A stretch of DNA of 40,352 bases from Deltaproteobacteria bacterium (GTDB lineage: Bacteria; Desulfobacterota; Syntrophia; Syntrophales; JAFGHS01). The notes under the pieces are model-generated. The model searched no databases. It saw only the letters and a program-made list of their open reading frames with translations, and had not been told where the DNA came from. Position 1 is the first letter of the stretch. Every line of letters begins with the position of its first letter. The stretch is taken from positions 1 to 40,352 of the forward strand of contig JAFGLN010000032.1 of the NCBI GenBank assembly GCA_016928025.1, in the 5' to 3' direction. This document shows positions 32,577-40,352 of this stretch, in pieces. Made by a program: the position numbers and the translations under genes.

Positions 32577-34220
32577 ATGAGAATCATTTATGTAACGGAT
32601 ATCCACGATGCTTTTAATAATCTTGAGCGGGTTTTCCAAATGACCAATGCGGACCTCTATCTCGTTGCGGGAGATCTTGTTTATTCTTTATTCTCCTCTT
32701 ACGACCGGGCCTGGCAATTTATCGAGTTACAGGAATCTTTCAATAAGATAAAAAAAACGCAGGCCCTTGAAGGAAACCTCTACACGATAGCGAATGATAT
32801 CATCCGCCGCGAGAATAGCGTCTCTGAGGAGCAAAGACGCCAGGCCGTTGATTATGTCAGGCTCAGTGATGATGCGCAAAGGCGATTACAAAAAAAATAT
32901 GAACAAATCGCCGCGATATTTGCAAAATTCCCGGAGAAACAAGTGGCTGTCATCCCGGGAAATTACGATATGGATTTAAATGTTACCGCTCTCAAAAATT
33001 GGAACCTGCATGGCCAATCAATGGTATTTGACGGCATGACCATTTCCGGTTACGGCGGGGCCGGCGTGACGACGCCCGGCGTGCCGGATCATTTGAGTGT
33101 TCCGTTTAATGAATTCTACCGTGAGGGAAAACTGTCATCCGAACCCTATGATTTTTTCAAAGAAGAAAAGCCTGATATCCTTCTGATTCACCACCCGCCT
33201 TATGGTTTCATGGATATCCTGCCCCGGCACGGCAATATCGGCAGCGTTGGTATCCGTAATTTTATCGACGAATCATCGCCCAAGGTCGTATTTTGCGGTC
33301 ATCTCCATGAGGCGTGGGGATGCCGCTACCATCAGGGCACCTTCTTCCTCAATCCCTCCAATTTCGGCCGTTTTGTCGAAGTAAACCGGGTCAAAAAAGG
33401 CGGTTATTTTTTCGATTTGATCATTGAAAAGAAAACGCTTCAGGTTGCAACGCTTCGTAAATTAGAGGGCAGCCGCCTTCTCGATTTGGCCGATTACCTG
33501 CTGACGGAAGGCGAACTGAGGAAATTGATCCTGGATGAATACCACATCAACCGACTTTCCAACCAGGCCCCGAGAGAAAGCCACATCCGGTCCATTTCCC
33601 GATTTAGGCGCGTGAAGAAATTCTTTCTGGGTCACGAAACGGAAACCTCAAAGCACATGATAAGGGACTTAAGAACCATCTATAGAGAACTGGAAAAGCG
33701 GGGCATACACATCGCCTTCGATCTGCTCGGCTCCCTGAATTTCGGCATCGCCAACCCCGGTTCCGACATCGATCTGATTGTTTATCTGCGGGGAGAAGAA
33801 TGTGTACCGGATCCCAATGACGCCTGTTCCATTCCGCAGCCGCTTCAGGCGGTTTTTGATGAATTGCATAAACGTAACCTCGAAATCGAGGTATGCGACA
33901 GTCTCGATCTGGACAGGGTTGAACAGGCCATCCTGTCTGAAAATCTTGAGGATACGCACCTTCAGCGTTTTGCCTTTTACCGGGCTACCTGTCGGCCGGT
34001 CAATCTCCGGTTAATCAAGAAAGTCGAAAATCTCCTTCTTGCCCGTCCCGACCTGCAGAAAAAACTCGAAGCCAGCGTTCGCGAGTATATCAGAATCATG
34101 ATCAGTTCGGTCAGACACATTTATTCATTTAAAAAATATCAGTCCAGACTGATCGAAAAAGGGATTAAGATGCCTGCAGAAATATCCGATCTATTAAGCA
34201 AATATCTTCGGGAAGCTTAG
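32577..34220 (+). CDS. Calcineurin-like phosphoesterase fused to a nucleotidyltransferase domain
   Basis: A 547-residue two-domain protein. The N-terminal half is a metallophosphoesterase with its metal motifs: VTDIHDAFNN (residues 7-16), AGDLVYS, PGNYDMD, LIHHPP and CGHLHEAWG. Around residue 385 a MNT/Pol-beta-type nucleotidyltransferase motif appears, GSLNFGIANPGSDIDL, with the two metal-binding aspartates at residues 397 and 399. A helical C-terminus follows. One half could remove phosphoester groups and the other could add nucleotides, but the substrates are unknown. The ATG at 32577 has GGGAGG upstream. It follows typA by 24 bases. No toxin-antitoxin partner is visible. Confidence 0.85.
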   Translation: MRIIYVTDIHDAFNNLERVFQMTNADLYLVAGDLVYSLFSSYDRAWQFIELQESFNKIKKTQALEGNLYTIANDIIRRENSVSEEQRRQAVDYVRLSDDAQRRLQKKYEQIAAIFAKFPEKQVAVIPGNYDMDLNVTALKNWNLHGQSMVFDGMTISGYGGAGVTTPGVPDHLSVPFNEFYREGKLSSEPYDFFKEEKPDILLIHHPPYGFMDILPRHGNIGSVGIRNFIDESSPKVVFCGHLHEAWGCRYHQGTFFLNPSNFGRFVEVNRVKKGGYFFDLIIEKKTLQVATLRKLEGSRLLDLADYLLTEGELRKLILDEYHINRLSNQAPRESHIRSISRFRRVKKFFLGHETETSKHMIRDLRTIYRELEKRGIHIAFDLLGSLNFGIANPGSDIDLIVYLRGEECVPDPNDACSIPQPLQAVFDELHKRNLEIEVCDSLDLDRVEQAILSENLEDTHLQRFAFYRATCRPVNLRLIKKVENLLLARPDLQKKLEASVREYIRIMISSVRHIYSFKKYQSRLIEKGIKMPAEISDLLSKYLREA

Positions 34221-34238
34221 TAAAGGAATGAACCGCCT

Positions 34239-34946
34239 ATGGCCGATCTCCTTGTAAAATACAAACCAAGCCTCAAACCGGGGATAAATTGCGATCTCAT
34301 CGTCTACAAAGACTGGATAAAGGAAAACACGGACGTCCGCAGGGCCATTATTTATGATATCGAGGGCAACAGTCTTATTCTCTCTCAGACCAACCCGCCC
34401 TTAAGTACCAGATATCTGGGGAAATACATCCAAGTTACTTTTCTCGATAAGGGAAAAGACGGTCCCGACCGTTACGGTTTGGAAGCTAAATTCACTAAAA
34501 TACTGAGAGACTATCAACTTTATTCAACAAACACCGTCAGGGCCGTTGTTATGGTTACCCCGGATATTTCCAAAATCGATGGGAATTATGATTTGCGGAT
34601 GTTTTTTCGGGTCAAACCGGATCCGGACAGCGGCATTAAAGTATCCATCAACAGAAGACCGGTTACCATTATCGATTTTTCCGTCGGCGGCTTATGTTAC
34701 AGCAGAGCAGTGGATCCCTCCCTGCAGGCAGGACAGGTTGTCTCCGTCGCTTTTTATATTGACGGAGAAAAGCAGGACGTTAATGCGAAGATCGTCCGCA
34801 AATTTTCCAATCCCAAGGCCTCCAAAAGGGATAATGTTGAATTCACCGCCGTTGAATTTATGAGTGCCGACCAGCATTTGAAACATCTTTTAAACAAAAA
34901 GGCCTTGGAAATCCAAAGACGGCAATTGAGTCAGGGGCGTCTATAA
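34239..34946 (+). CDS. PilZ-domain (c-di-GMP-binding) protein
   Basis: A 235-residue protein with a YcgR-like layout: an N-terminal beta-rich domain (residues 1-110) and a C-terminal PilZ domain. The c-di-GMP contacts are both present: RxxxR as R120-MFF-R124 and (D/N)xSxxG as DFSVGG at residues 146-151. It is probably a receptor adjusting motility, adhesion or another surface trait when cyclic-di-GMP is high. It starts 18 bases after the phosphoesterase fusion; AAAGGA lies about 12 bases upstream. Targets are not shown by the context. Confidence 0.88.
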   Translation: MADLLVKYKPSLKPGINCDLIVYKDWIKENTDVRRAIIYDIEGNSLILSQTNPPLSTRYLGKYIQVTFLDKGKDGPDRYGLEAKFTKILRDYQLYSTNTVRAVVMVTPDISKIDGNYDLRMFFRVKPDPDSGIKVSINRRPVTIIDFSVGGLCYSRAVDPSLQAGQVVSVAFYIDGEKQDVNAKIVRKFSNPKASKRDNVEFTAVEFMSADQHLKHLLNKKALEIQRRQLSQGRL

Positions 34947-34975
34947 ACAAGCTTCAGAGCAAAGGGAGATACACG

Positions 34976-35197
34976 ATGACGGCTCTTTTATGGTGGGGGA
35001 AAAACCTGTTTATTCTGTTAGTATCGATATTTTTTCTTTTATTTGGTGTCGGTAATCTGGTCTCCGCTTATCAACTTGGAAATCCTCATGAGTTCATCCT
35101 CTTTTTTTTCTCTTCGAGTCTCATGATTTTAATCAGCTTAACCGGCATTATTTATGTTTTTTTCCGGGTTTTAAGCGTGATAAAACCCCACAAATAA
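34976..35197 (+). CDS. Small two-span membrane protein, unknown function
   Basis: A 73-residue hydrophobic protein with two predicted membrane spans (about residues 8-31 and 41-66) and a short basic C-terminus (VIKPHK). I do not recognise a family. GGGAG lies about 6 bases before the ATG, and it follows the PilZ gene by 29 bases, so it is likely the last gene of the typA run. Its stop is one base from the stop of the convergent PaaK-like gene. Confidence 0.75.
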   Translation: MTALLWWGKNLFILLVSIFFLLFGVGNLVSAYQLGNPHEFILFFFSSSLMILISLTGIIYVFFRVLSVIKPHK

Positions 35198-35198
35198 A

Positions 35199-36437
35199 TT
35201 ACCAGGTCCTCTCATCAACGATCATTTTTTGATCTTCGCCCAGGGTACCGGGTTTCAAGATTTCAACCTTGTCCGCCCGGACTGTGCAAATGTCCTTGAA
35301 ATAACTGTTCAACTTTTCCTCTAATCCGGTATTTGCGGATTCCAACTTAATGGTCAAAAAATCTTCATGCCCGGCACGGCTTACAACAATTTGCAGCTTC
35401 GCGTCATTAAAGGTCTCACTGATTTTCTTTAATTGGCTGGGCGCAACAAAAAGCCCCCGGACCTTAACGGCGTCTCCCACCCGACCGGCAATGCCGTCCA
35501 GGCGCAAAGACGTTCTCCCGCACGGACACGGTTCGGCGATAAGCCGCGACAAGTCGCCGGTCCCAAAGCGGAAAAGGAAAAAGATGTGATTGAACCGGGT
35601 GACCACAACCTCTCCCAGCGCACCGGGCTCGACCTCCTTCCCATCGGCGGGATTGACGATTTCCACAATCACCTCTTCACAGATATGCCAGCCTTTTTTC
35701 TGTCCACATTCATAGGCCACGTCACCGACCTCCGTCGCGCCGTACATCTGGTATGTATCGATGCCGTAATCGTTTTCAAAGGCTTGCCGCAAAGCCGGCT
35801 GGAGCGGCTCGGCAGCAAAACAGGCCTTTTTAATCCGGAAATCTTTCTTGAAATCATAACCCATTTCTTCCGCCTTCCGGATAATCGCCATCAGGAAACT
35901 GGGCGTACCGGTGAAGGCCGTGCAGCCCAGATCGTGCATGAGTTGAACCTGCTGCTGCGTTCCGGACACCCCCGAAGGGACCACCGTGGCGCCCACTGCC
36001 CGCAGACCGTTGTGAAACGTCAAACCGGCGGCCACCATATGGTAGGAAAAGGCATTCAACACAATATCGCTTTCCCGGATCCCGGCGGCGAAATAGGCCC
36101 GGGCCCACAGATGATCGCTCTCCGACAAATGGGGCTCGTAGACCGGTCCCGGTGATGTAAAAATCCTGTCGATCTTCACGTCGGGATTTTCAAATCCGCC
36201 ATACGGCGGCTGGGCCGATTCCAGCTCGATAAGCTTTTCTCGTGATATGACGGGCAGCTTTTTTATGTCCTGAAGGGTCTGGATATCCGACGGCTTGAGT
36301 TTCAAATCATCAAAGATCGCTCGGACTTGATTTGATTTTTCATAGGCCGCTGCAACCATTTTCGACAATAAACGATTGTTACGATCGAGTCGTCCCTTCA
36401 TTTCCATCTTTTCCAGAGCATCAAGATATTTCGTCAT
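35199..36437 (-). CDS. Phenylacetate-CoA ligase-like (PaaK-type) AMP-forming ligase
   Basis: An adenylate-forming CoA ligase of 412 residues, the PaaK-like size. Motifs seen are the FTSPGPVYEP stretch at the usual P-loop-like site, the A5-type YQMYGATEVG, and the FRFGTGDLSRL plus CPCGRTSLRLDGIAGR block near the C-terminal lid. The substrate may be an aryl or short-chain carboxylate. The P-loop-like segment is less Ser/Thr-rich than usual (SPGPVYEP), so activity is likely but not certain. The ATG at 36437 has AAGGAG six bases upstream; an ATG at 36452 overlaps that site. It follows livF by 51 bases on the same strand, in the Liv cluster. Confidence 0.87.
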   Translation of the reverse strand: MTKYLDALEKMEMKGRLDRNNRLLSKMVAAAYEKSNQVRAIFDDLKLKPSDIQTLQDIKKLPVISREKLIELESAQPPYGGFENPDVKIDRIFTSPGPVYEPHLSESDHLWARAYFAAGIRESDIVLNAFSYHMVAAGLTFHNGLRAVGATVVPSGVSGTQQQVQLMHDLGCTAFTGTPSFLMAIIRKAEEMGYDFKKDFRIKKACFAAEPLQPALRQAFENDYGIDTYQMYGATEVGDVAYECGQKKGWHICEEVIVEIVNPADGKEVEPGALGEVVVTRFNHIFFLFRFGTGDLSRLIAEPCPCGRTSLRLDGIAGRVGDAVKVRGLFVAPSQLKKISETFNDAKLQIVVSRAGHEDFLTIKLESANTGLEEKLNSYFKDICTVRADKVEILKPGTLGEDQKMIVDERTW

Positions 36438-36488
36438 GCCGATCTCCTTCATTAACTATGCGACTGACTGTTTAGCAAAAAATCAATA

Positions 36489-37289
36489 TTAGAGCCAACG
36501 TTTGCGGCGTTTATAAGATTTCACATCTTTATAGGATTTCATATCCCCCGAAACGCCCATACCGAGATAAAATTCCTTAATATCCGGATTGGCGGCAAGC
36601 TCTGTAGCCCGGCCTTCCATGACGATCTTTCCGTTTTCCATCACATAGCCATAGTGGGCGATTTGCAGGGCCATCCGGGCGTTTTGTTCAACCAAAATGA
36701 TGGTGGAGCCCTGCTCTTCGTTAATGCGCTTGATGATTCTGAAGATCTCCTTGACGACCAGCGGCGCCAGCCCCAGGGACGGCTCGTCCAGCAGCAGCAG
36801 CTTGGGATGGGCCATTAGCGCCCGGCCCATGACCAGCATCTGTAACTCGCCGCCGCTGCAATATCCGGCCAGCGACTTCCGCCGCGGAATCAACGCCGGA
36901 AAATAGTGATAAACGATATCCAGGTCCTTTTTATAAGGCTCGCCCCATTTCGTTGCCGTGCCGACACGCAGATTCTCTTCAATGGTCAAATATTTAAACG
37001 GCTGCCGGCCTTCCAGAACCTGGATGATTCCCAGGCGGGTGATGGTCTCCGGCGACTGATTCTGAACGGTCCGGGCTTCATAAATGATCGTCCCATCCGT
37101 GACCTTGCCGTTTTCGGGTTTCAATAGACCCGATATGGCCTTTAAGGTCGTCGTTTTGCCTGCGCCGTTACTACCGATCAGCGAGACGATATGGTTCTTT
37201 TCCACGGCCAGCGAGACGCCCTTGAGCACCTGAATGACGTCCGAGTAGACAACGGATATGTTATTTAATTGCAGTAATGTTTTTTCCAT
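36489..37289 (-). CDS. livF: Branched-chain amino acid-type ABC transporter ATP-binding protein LivF
   Basis: A 266-residue cytoplasmic ATPase of the HAAT (Liv) family. Walker A is GSNGAGKTT, the signature is CSGGELQMLVMGRALM, and Walker B is LLLLDEPSLGLAP, with the switch His replaced by the LivF-typical VEQNARMAL. The first signature residue is Cys where Leu is usual. A basic C-terminal tail (SYKRRKRWL) is present. In such systems LivF works with LivG, LivH, LivM and a binding protein. LivH and LivM are adjacent, while LivG and the binding protein are absent from the window. The start at 37289 has no strong ribosome site. Confidence 0.94.
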   Translation of the reverse strand: MEKTLLQLNNISVVYSDVIQVLKGVSLAVEKNHIVSLIGSNGAGKTTTLKAISGLLKPENGKVTDGTIIYEARTVQNQSPETITRLGIIQVLEGRQPFKYLTIEENLRVGTATKWGEPYKKDLDIVYHYFPALIPRRKSLAGYCSGGELQMLVMGRALMAHPKLLLLDEPSLGLAPLVVKEIFRIIKRINEEQGSTIILVEQNARMALQIAHYGYVMENGKIVMEGRATELAANPDIKEFYLGMGVSGDMKSYKDVKSYKRRKRWL

Positions 37290-37299
37290 AATTTTTCAT

Positions 37300-38370
37300 T
37301 TAGTAAGAAAACGGCCACAGCCGGAAACTGGAACGGACGATGCGCCAGACTTCCGCCAATCCCCGCGGTTCAAAAAGAATGAACAGAACAATGGCCAAAC
37401 CGAAAACAAATTCTCTTAGCGGCGCCATAGTTAAAGCGGCGCTGCTGAAGGTCCCTAAATTGATCAGGATATCCGTTCCCCAACGCAACCCCTCATTCAA
37501 AAAAGTAATAAAGACGGCGCCGAAAATAGATCCCGCAATATTGCCCATACCGCCGATGATGACCATGGCAATATACTCGATGGACAGATTCAGATTAAAA
37601 GGCTCCGTCGTGATGCTTCTCATGTAAAAGGCCCAGAGACCACCGGCACAGCCCGCATAAAAGGAGCTGATGGCAAACGCCAGGAGCTTGTAGCGGAAGA
37701 TGGGAATTCCCATGCCTTCGGCGGCGCGATCGTTGTCGCGGATGGCGATAAAGGCCCGACCGTATTTTGTCCGCATGAGATTGACCGCCATCAAAACCAT
37801 AATCACCAGAGAGATAAAGATGACAAAAAAGAAACTGCGGTCACTGAACAATTCCAGGCCGAACAGGGTCGCTGCGGGCAGATTGATTCCCATGGTCCCT
37901 TTCGTGAGCGACTCCCAGTGGACCAGAACGTACTCAATGATGAACTGTCCGGCCAGGGTGGCGATGGTCAGGTAGAGACCCTTGAGCCGGCCGGACGGTA
38001 TGCCGAAAATCATGCCCACCAGGGCGGTAATGACGCCCGCCGCCGGGACGGCAACGATAAAGGGCATGCCGAGTGATGTGGCCAGAATGGCCGCGGCATA
38101 GGCGCCGACGCCGAAAAAAGCGCCGTGCCCCAAAGAGATCTGGCCGGTATAGCCGATCAGGATATTCAGGCCGATCGCCGCAATCGACGCGATGCCGATC
38201 ATGTTGACAATATAGAGCATGTAGGGACTCAGAACTAACGGTACAATGGCAAAAAGGGCCATGAGCCCGACGATGAGGCTGACACGTCCGAAGTCCGTCT
38301 CGAAGATGGTTAGCTCTTGGGCGTAATACTCGTTAAAATTTCCGGATGGGTGGAATTTCAATTTTCTCAT
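37300..38370 (-). CDS. livM: Liv-type ABC transporter permease LivM
   Basis: Integral membrane subunit of 356 residues with many hydrophobic spans. The LivM pattern is clear: IAAIGLNILIGYTGQISLGHGAFFGVGAY, a QFI-rich middle, and GGMGNIAGSIFGAVFI-like repeats in the second half. An N-terminal hydrophilic segment of about 28 residues (KFHPSGNFNEYYAQ) precedes the first span and could be periplasmic or cytoplasmic. It starts 3 bases after livH and ends 10 bases before livF. Substrate may be an amino acid or an organic acid. The nearby CoA ligases favour the latter, which is inference. Confidence 0.93.
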   Translation of the reverse strand: MRKLKFHPSGNFNEYYAQELTIFETDFGRVSLIVGLMALFAIVPLVLSPYMLYIVNMIGIASIAAIGLNILIGYTGQISLGHGAFFGVGAYAAAILATSLGMPFIVAVPAAGVITALVGMIFGIPSGRLKGLYLTIATLAGQFIIEYVLVHWESLTKGTMGINLPAATLFGLELFSDRSFFFVIFISLVIMVLMAVNLMRTKYGRAFIAIRDNDRAAEGMGIPIFRYKLLAFAISSFYAGCAGGLWAFYMRSITTEPFNLNLSIEYIAMVIIGGMGNIAGSIFGAVFITFLNEGLRWGTDILINLGTFSSAALTMAPLREFVFGLAIVLFILFEPRGLAEVWRIVRSSFRLWPFSY

Positions 38371-38373
38371 CGC

Positions 38374-39252
38374 TTAGACCCGCTCGATTTCTACCAGCCC
38401 GAATAAACCGTATGGTTTGATCAAAAGAATAAAAACCAGGACGATAAAGGGCACCACCTCACTCAAAGATGTTGAAATGTAGCCGCCCGTAAACGACTCC
38501 AAAAGACCGATGATGAGGCCGCCGATAATCGCGCCGCCGATGCTGTCCAATCCACCGAGGATCACGACGGGAAACACCTTGAGGCCGATGCCCGACAGAT
38601 TATGGACATTGATGCCGTTGATGATGCCCAGAACGATGCCGCTCATGCCGGCCACCAGTGAAGCGATGGCCCAGGACAGGGCAAAAACCCTCTTGACATG
38701 AACGCCCAGCGACAGGGCCGCCCGCTGGTTGTCGGCAACGGACCGCATATAGATGCCCTGTGAGGAATACTTGAAAAACAGTCCGAACAGGGAAAGAAAA
38801 ATCAGACCGATGACGAGGCTCGCGATATAGACGGGGGGGATCGTGACCGGCCCCAACTGGATGGCCAGGGAGGCGGGAAGAATATCCGGATAAGTATGCA
38901 AATTCCCGCCCCAGATCAGCAGCATCAATCCTTTAAACATGGAGGCCAACCCGACGGTCAGCATGATGACAAAGATCAGGGGTTCCCCGATGAGGGGCCG
39001 CAGGAAAAAACGTTCCACAATGAAGCCGAAACAGAAACAGACGGCCAGGGTCAGTAAAAAAGAAATGGGGATGGGAATCCCGGCCCAGGTCACCAGCGCC
39101 AGAAACAGGAAAGCCCCTAAGGCGATCAATTCACCGTGAGCAAAATTCAGGACGCTGGACGACTTGAAAATCATGACAAAACCCATCGCGGAAAGGCCGT
39201 ACAAAAATCCCAGGCAAAGCCCGTTAATCAAAAGTTGTAGAAAAAAATCCAT
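38374..39252 (-). CDS. livH: Liv-type ABC transporter permease LivH
   Basis: Integral membrane subunit of 292 residues. The LivH signature is present near the N-terminus: GLSAMGFVMIFKSSSVLNFAHGELIALGAF in two adjoining pieces. The EAA-like loop and the repeated glycine-rich spans (VVILGGLDSIGGAIIGG) occur in the second half. GAGGAG lies about 6-8 bases before the ATG. It is the first of livH-livM-livF and is separated from the upstream CoA ligase by a 187-base gap holding a repeat and a terminator-like hairpin. Confidence 0.94.
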   Translation of the reverse strand: MDFFLQLLINGLCLGFLYGLSAMGFVMIFKSSSVLNFAHGELIALGAFLFLALVTWAGIPIPISFLLTLAVCFCFGFIVERFFLRPLIGEPLIFVIMLTVGLASMFKGLMLLIWGGNLHTYPDILPASLAIQLGPVTIPPVYIASLVIGLIFLSLFGLFFKYSSQGIYMRSVADNQRAALSLGVHVKRVFALSWAIASLVAGMSGIVLGIINGINVHNLSGIGLKVFPVVILGGLDSIGGAIIGGLIIGLLESFTGGYISTSLSEVVPFIVLVFILLIKPYGLFGLVEIERV

Positions 39253-39284
39253 TTTATGCTCCTCTTACTTATGGCGGTCTCGTA

Positions 39285-39323
39285 AAAAACCTTCATGCCC
39301 CGTGGGGCGCCACGAAGCATGAA
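39285..39323 (-). terminator. Terminator-like hairpin between the acyl-CoA ligase and livH
   Basis: On the minus strand TTCATGC pairs with GCATGAA, and CGTGG with CCACG inside, separated by a 2-by-2 mismatch, then GGTTTTTTACGAG follows. It lies about 33 bases before the livH ATG, so it would end or attenuate readthrough from the upstream ligase gene. Confidence 0.6.
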
Positions 39324-39354
39324 AACCACGGGTTCCTTTTTCATAATAAATCGA

Positions 39355-39422
39355 AAATCCCCCTCCCCTTCATCCCCTCCCACCAAGGGAGAAGAATACG
39401 ATTTTTTTTACCGGACCATCAC
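39355..39422 (-). repeat. Dispersed intergenic repeat, copy 2 (opposite orientation)
   Basis: A 68-base stretch that, read on the minus strand, matches copy 1 at 17298-17363. A 33-base block is identical and the adjoining half differs by a few bases. It lies 17 bases after the stop of the acyl-CoA ligase gene and before the hairpin and livH. Confidence 0.85.
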
Positions 39423-39439
39423 TTATGAACCGTTTACTT

Positions 39440-40351
39440 TCATCGGTCGGCCGTATGACCCTTATACACGGGTTTATCAATATCAGCCTCGACATTGATC
39501 ATGTTGACCTGCGTTTCAATCTCCCCGATCTGCCCGTCCCGGTAGCGGACCTTCCCTTTGACGTCCACATGCCTCGCTTCGGTATACATGGCCTCGATCA
39601 GTTTAATATAAAGGCCGTACACGAAGCGCCGGCGGACCTTCCCCGTTCGCGTCAGTTCCTCATCGTCCGCGTCCAGAAGTTTGTACAGGAGGATAAATTT
39701 CCTGATTTTCATCACGTCCGGCAACTGCTTATTGATCTCGTTAACTTCCTTCAGAATCAACTGTTCGACCCGGGGCTGCTGTGACAGGTCGATGTAGGTC
39801 GTATAGGGAATCATATTTTCCTCAGCCCAGTTTCCCACATTTTCGAAGTCGATATTGATCATGGCCGAGATGAAAGGGCGCCCCTCGCCGAAGATCACCG
39901 CTTCTTTGATATACGGGCTGAATTTCAGGCGCGTTTCAATGAAATCCGGCGAAAAGGCCTCGCCCGTTTTATTGCGGATGATATCTTCCTTCCGGCCGAT
40001 GATCAGAAGATGGCCGTCATCATCGATATATCCGGCATCCCCCGTTTTCAGCCAGCCGTCATCGCTGAAGGCGCCCTCCGTCGCTTGGTAGTCATTATAG
40101 TACCCCTGAAAATTGGCTTGGCTCGAAACGAGGACTTCCTGATCTTCGGCAATTCTAACGGTCGTGGCCGGCAGAGGCTTCCCGACGGTCTCCAGTTTCA
40201 CCTCGTTGTCGGGCTGAATCTCGAAGATTCCGCCGGCTTCCGTCAGGCCATAACACTGCTTGAGATTCAATCCGATGGCCCGAAAAAAACGGATCACATC
40301 CGGACTGATGGGATGGCCGCCCGTATAGGCGCTGCGGAAGTTGATGCAGCC
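39440..40351 (-). CDS. AMP-forming acyl-CoA ligase, C-terminal part (gene continues beyond window)
   Basis: The last ~303 residues of an adenylate-forming long-chain acyl-CoA synthetase. The frame enters from the window end (GCINFRSAYTGGHPISPD). The A5 motif is CYGLTEAGG. The GWLKTGDAGYIDDDG block and the lid hinge LLIIGRKEDIIRNKTGE are present. The C-terminal lid continues to the stop at 39440. The long C-terminal extension (VRYRDGQIGE, INVEADIDKPVYKG) resembles the FadD-like ligases found near Liv genes in deltaproteobacteria. It would activate fatty or aromatic acids as CoA thioesters. An apparent ATG at 40297 is internal and not the start. Confidence 0.92.
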   Translation of the reverse strand, partial: GCINFRSAYTGGHPISPDVIRFFRAIGLNLKQCYGLTEAGGIFEIQPDNEVKLETVGKPLPATTVRIAEDQEVLVSSQANFQGYYNDYQATEGAFSDDGWLKTGDAGYIDDDGHLLIIGRKEDIIRNKTGEAFSPDFIETRLKFSPYIKEAVIFGEGRPFISAMINIDFENVGNWAEENMIPYTTYIDLSQQPRVEQLILKEVNEINKQLPDVMKIRKFILLYKLLDADDEELTRTGKVRRRFVYGLYIKLIEAMYTEARHVDVKGKVRYRDGQIGEIETQVNMINVEADIDKPVYKGHTADR

Positions 40352-40352
40352 G

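Noticed and set aside
32577..34220. Toxin-antitoxin system based on the MNT-type nucleotidyltransferase
   Set aside because: No HEPN-type partner is adjacent; the domain is fused to a phosphoesterase and lies in a housekeeping operon.
35433..36155. Plus-strand 240-residue open frame
   Set aside because: It is antisense to the PaaK-like ligase, whose motifs are clear; the antisense product has no known pattern.

Overview
The window looks like a chromosomal segment of an anaerobic deltaproteobacterium (Desulfobacterota), most likely a Syntrophus/Smithella-type syntroph. This is inferred from gene content, not from any database comparison. The main pointers are a glutaconyl-CoA decarboxylase carboxyltransferase subunit (gcdA), a HesB/IscA-type gene with an in-frame TGA at the cysteine position (a likely selenoprotein), acyl-CoA ligases beside a Liv-type ABC importer, an 8-Cys ferredoxin, and the linkages tmk-holB-ricT-metG and xseA-xseB-ispA-dxs-tlyA-ispH. 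I see no prophage, insertion sequence, integrase or CRISPR array. This is mostly core and metabolic DNA.

Layout. 1-190: tail of a possible plus-strand gene and a 41-bp palindrome. 193-4523 (minus): tmk, holB, ricT, metG. 4584-5912 (minus): lipoprotein, NifU-like scaffold, ferredoxin, then a terminator. 6066-12953 (minus): exonuclease VII (xseA, xseB) and an isoprenoid operon (ispA, dxs, tlyA, and an ispH fused to a UbiA-like membrane domain) with tight start/stop overlaps. 13176-13248 (minus): tRNA-Ala(CGC), back to back with the pilT promoter. 13461-16313 (plus): pilT, pilU and a degenerate receiver protein, ending against a TPR gene. 17298-17426: two intergenic repeats. 17501-17818 (minus): HesB-like selenoprotein candidate. 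17993-19741 (minus): gcdA as its own transcription unit. 20136-25307 (plus): tripartite efflux set (adaptor, ATPase, MacB-type permease, TolC-type channel). 25339-27127 (minus): RdgC-family protein and a PhoB-type regulator. 27366-29308 (plus): radical SAM protein and a QueG-like Fe-S protein. 29357-30422 (minus): peroxiredoxin and HU. 30729-35197 (plus): typA, a phosphoesterase-nucleotidyltransferase fusion, a PilZ protein and a small membrane protein. 35199-40351 (minus): acyl-CoA ligase (cut by the window end), livH, livM, livF and a PaaK-like ligase.

How the genes fit together. dxs and ispH catalyse the first and last steps of the MEP pathway, ispA makes prenyl diphosphates, and the UbiA-like domain may use or bind prenyl chains, so the operon could cover synthesis and use. 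The Liv genes and the two CoA ligases look like an uptake-and-activation module for organic acids. gcdA fits sodium-coupled decarboxylation of glutaconyl-CoA in syntrophic acid or aromatic degradation. PilT/PilU with a pseudo-receiver, and a PilZ protein elsewhere, point to surface motility under signalling control.

The most noteworthy items are the predicted selenocysteine in the HesB-like gene, the IspH-UbiA fusion, the helical insertion in the efflux adaptor, the phosphoesterase-nucleotidyltransferase fusion behind typA, and a 66-68-bp repeat present twice in opposite orientation.
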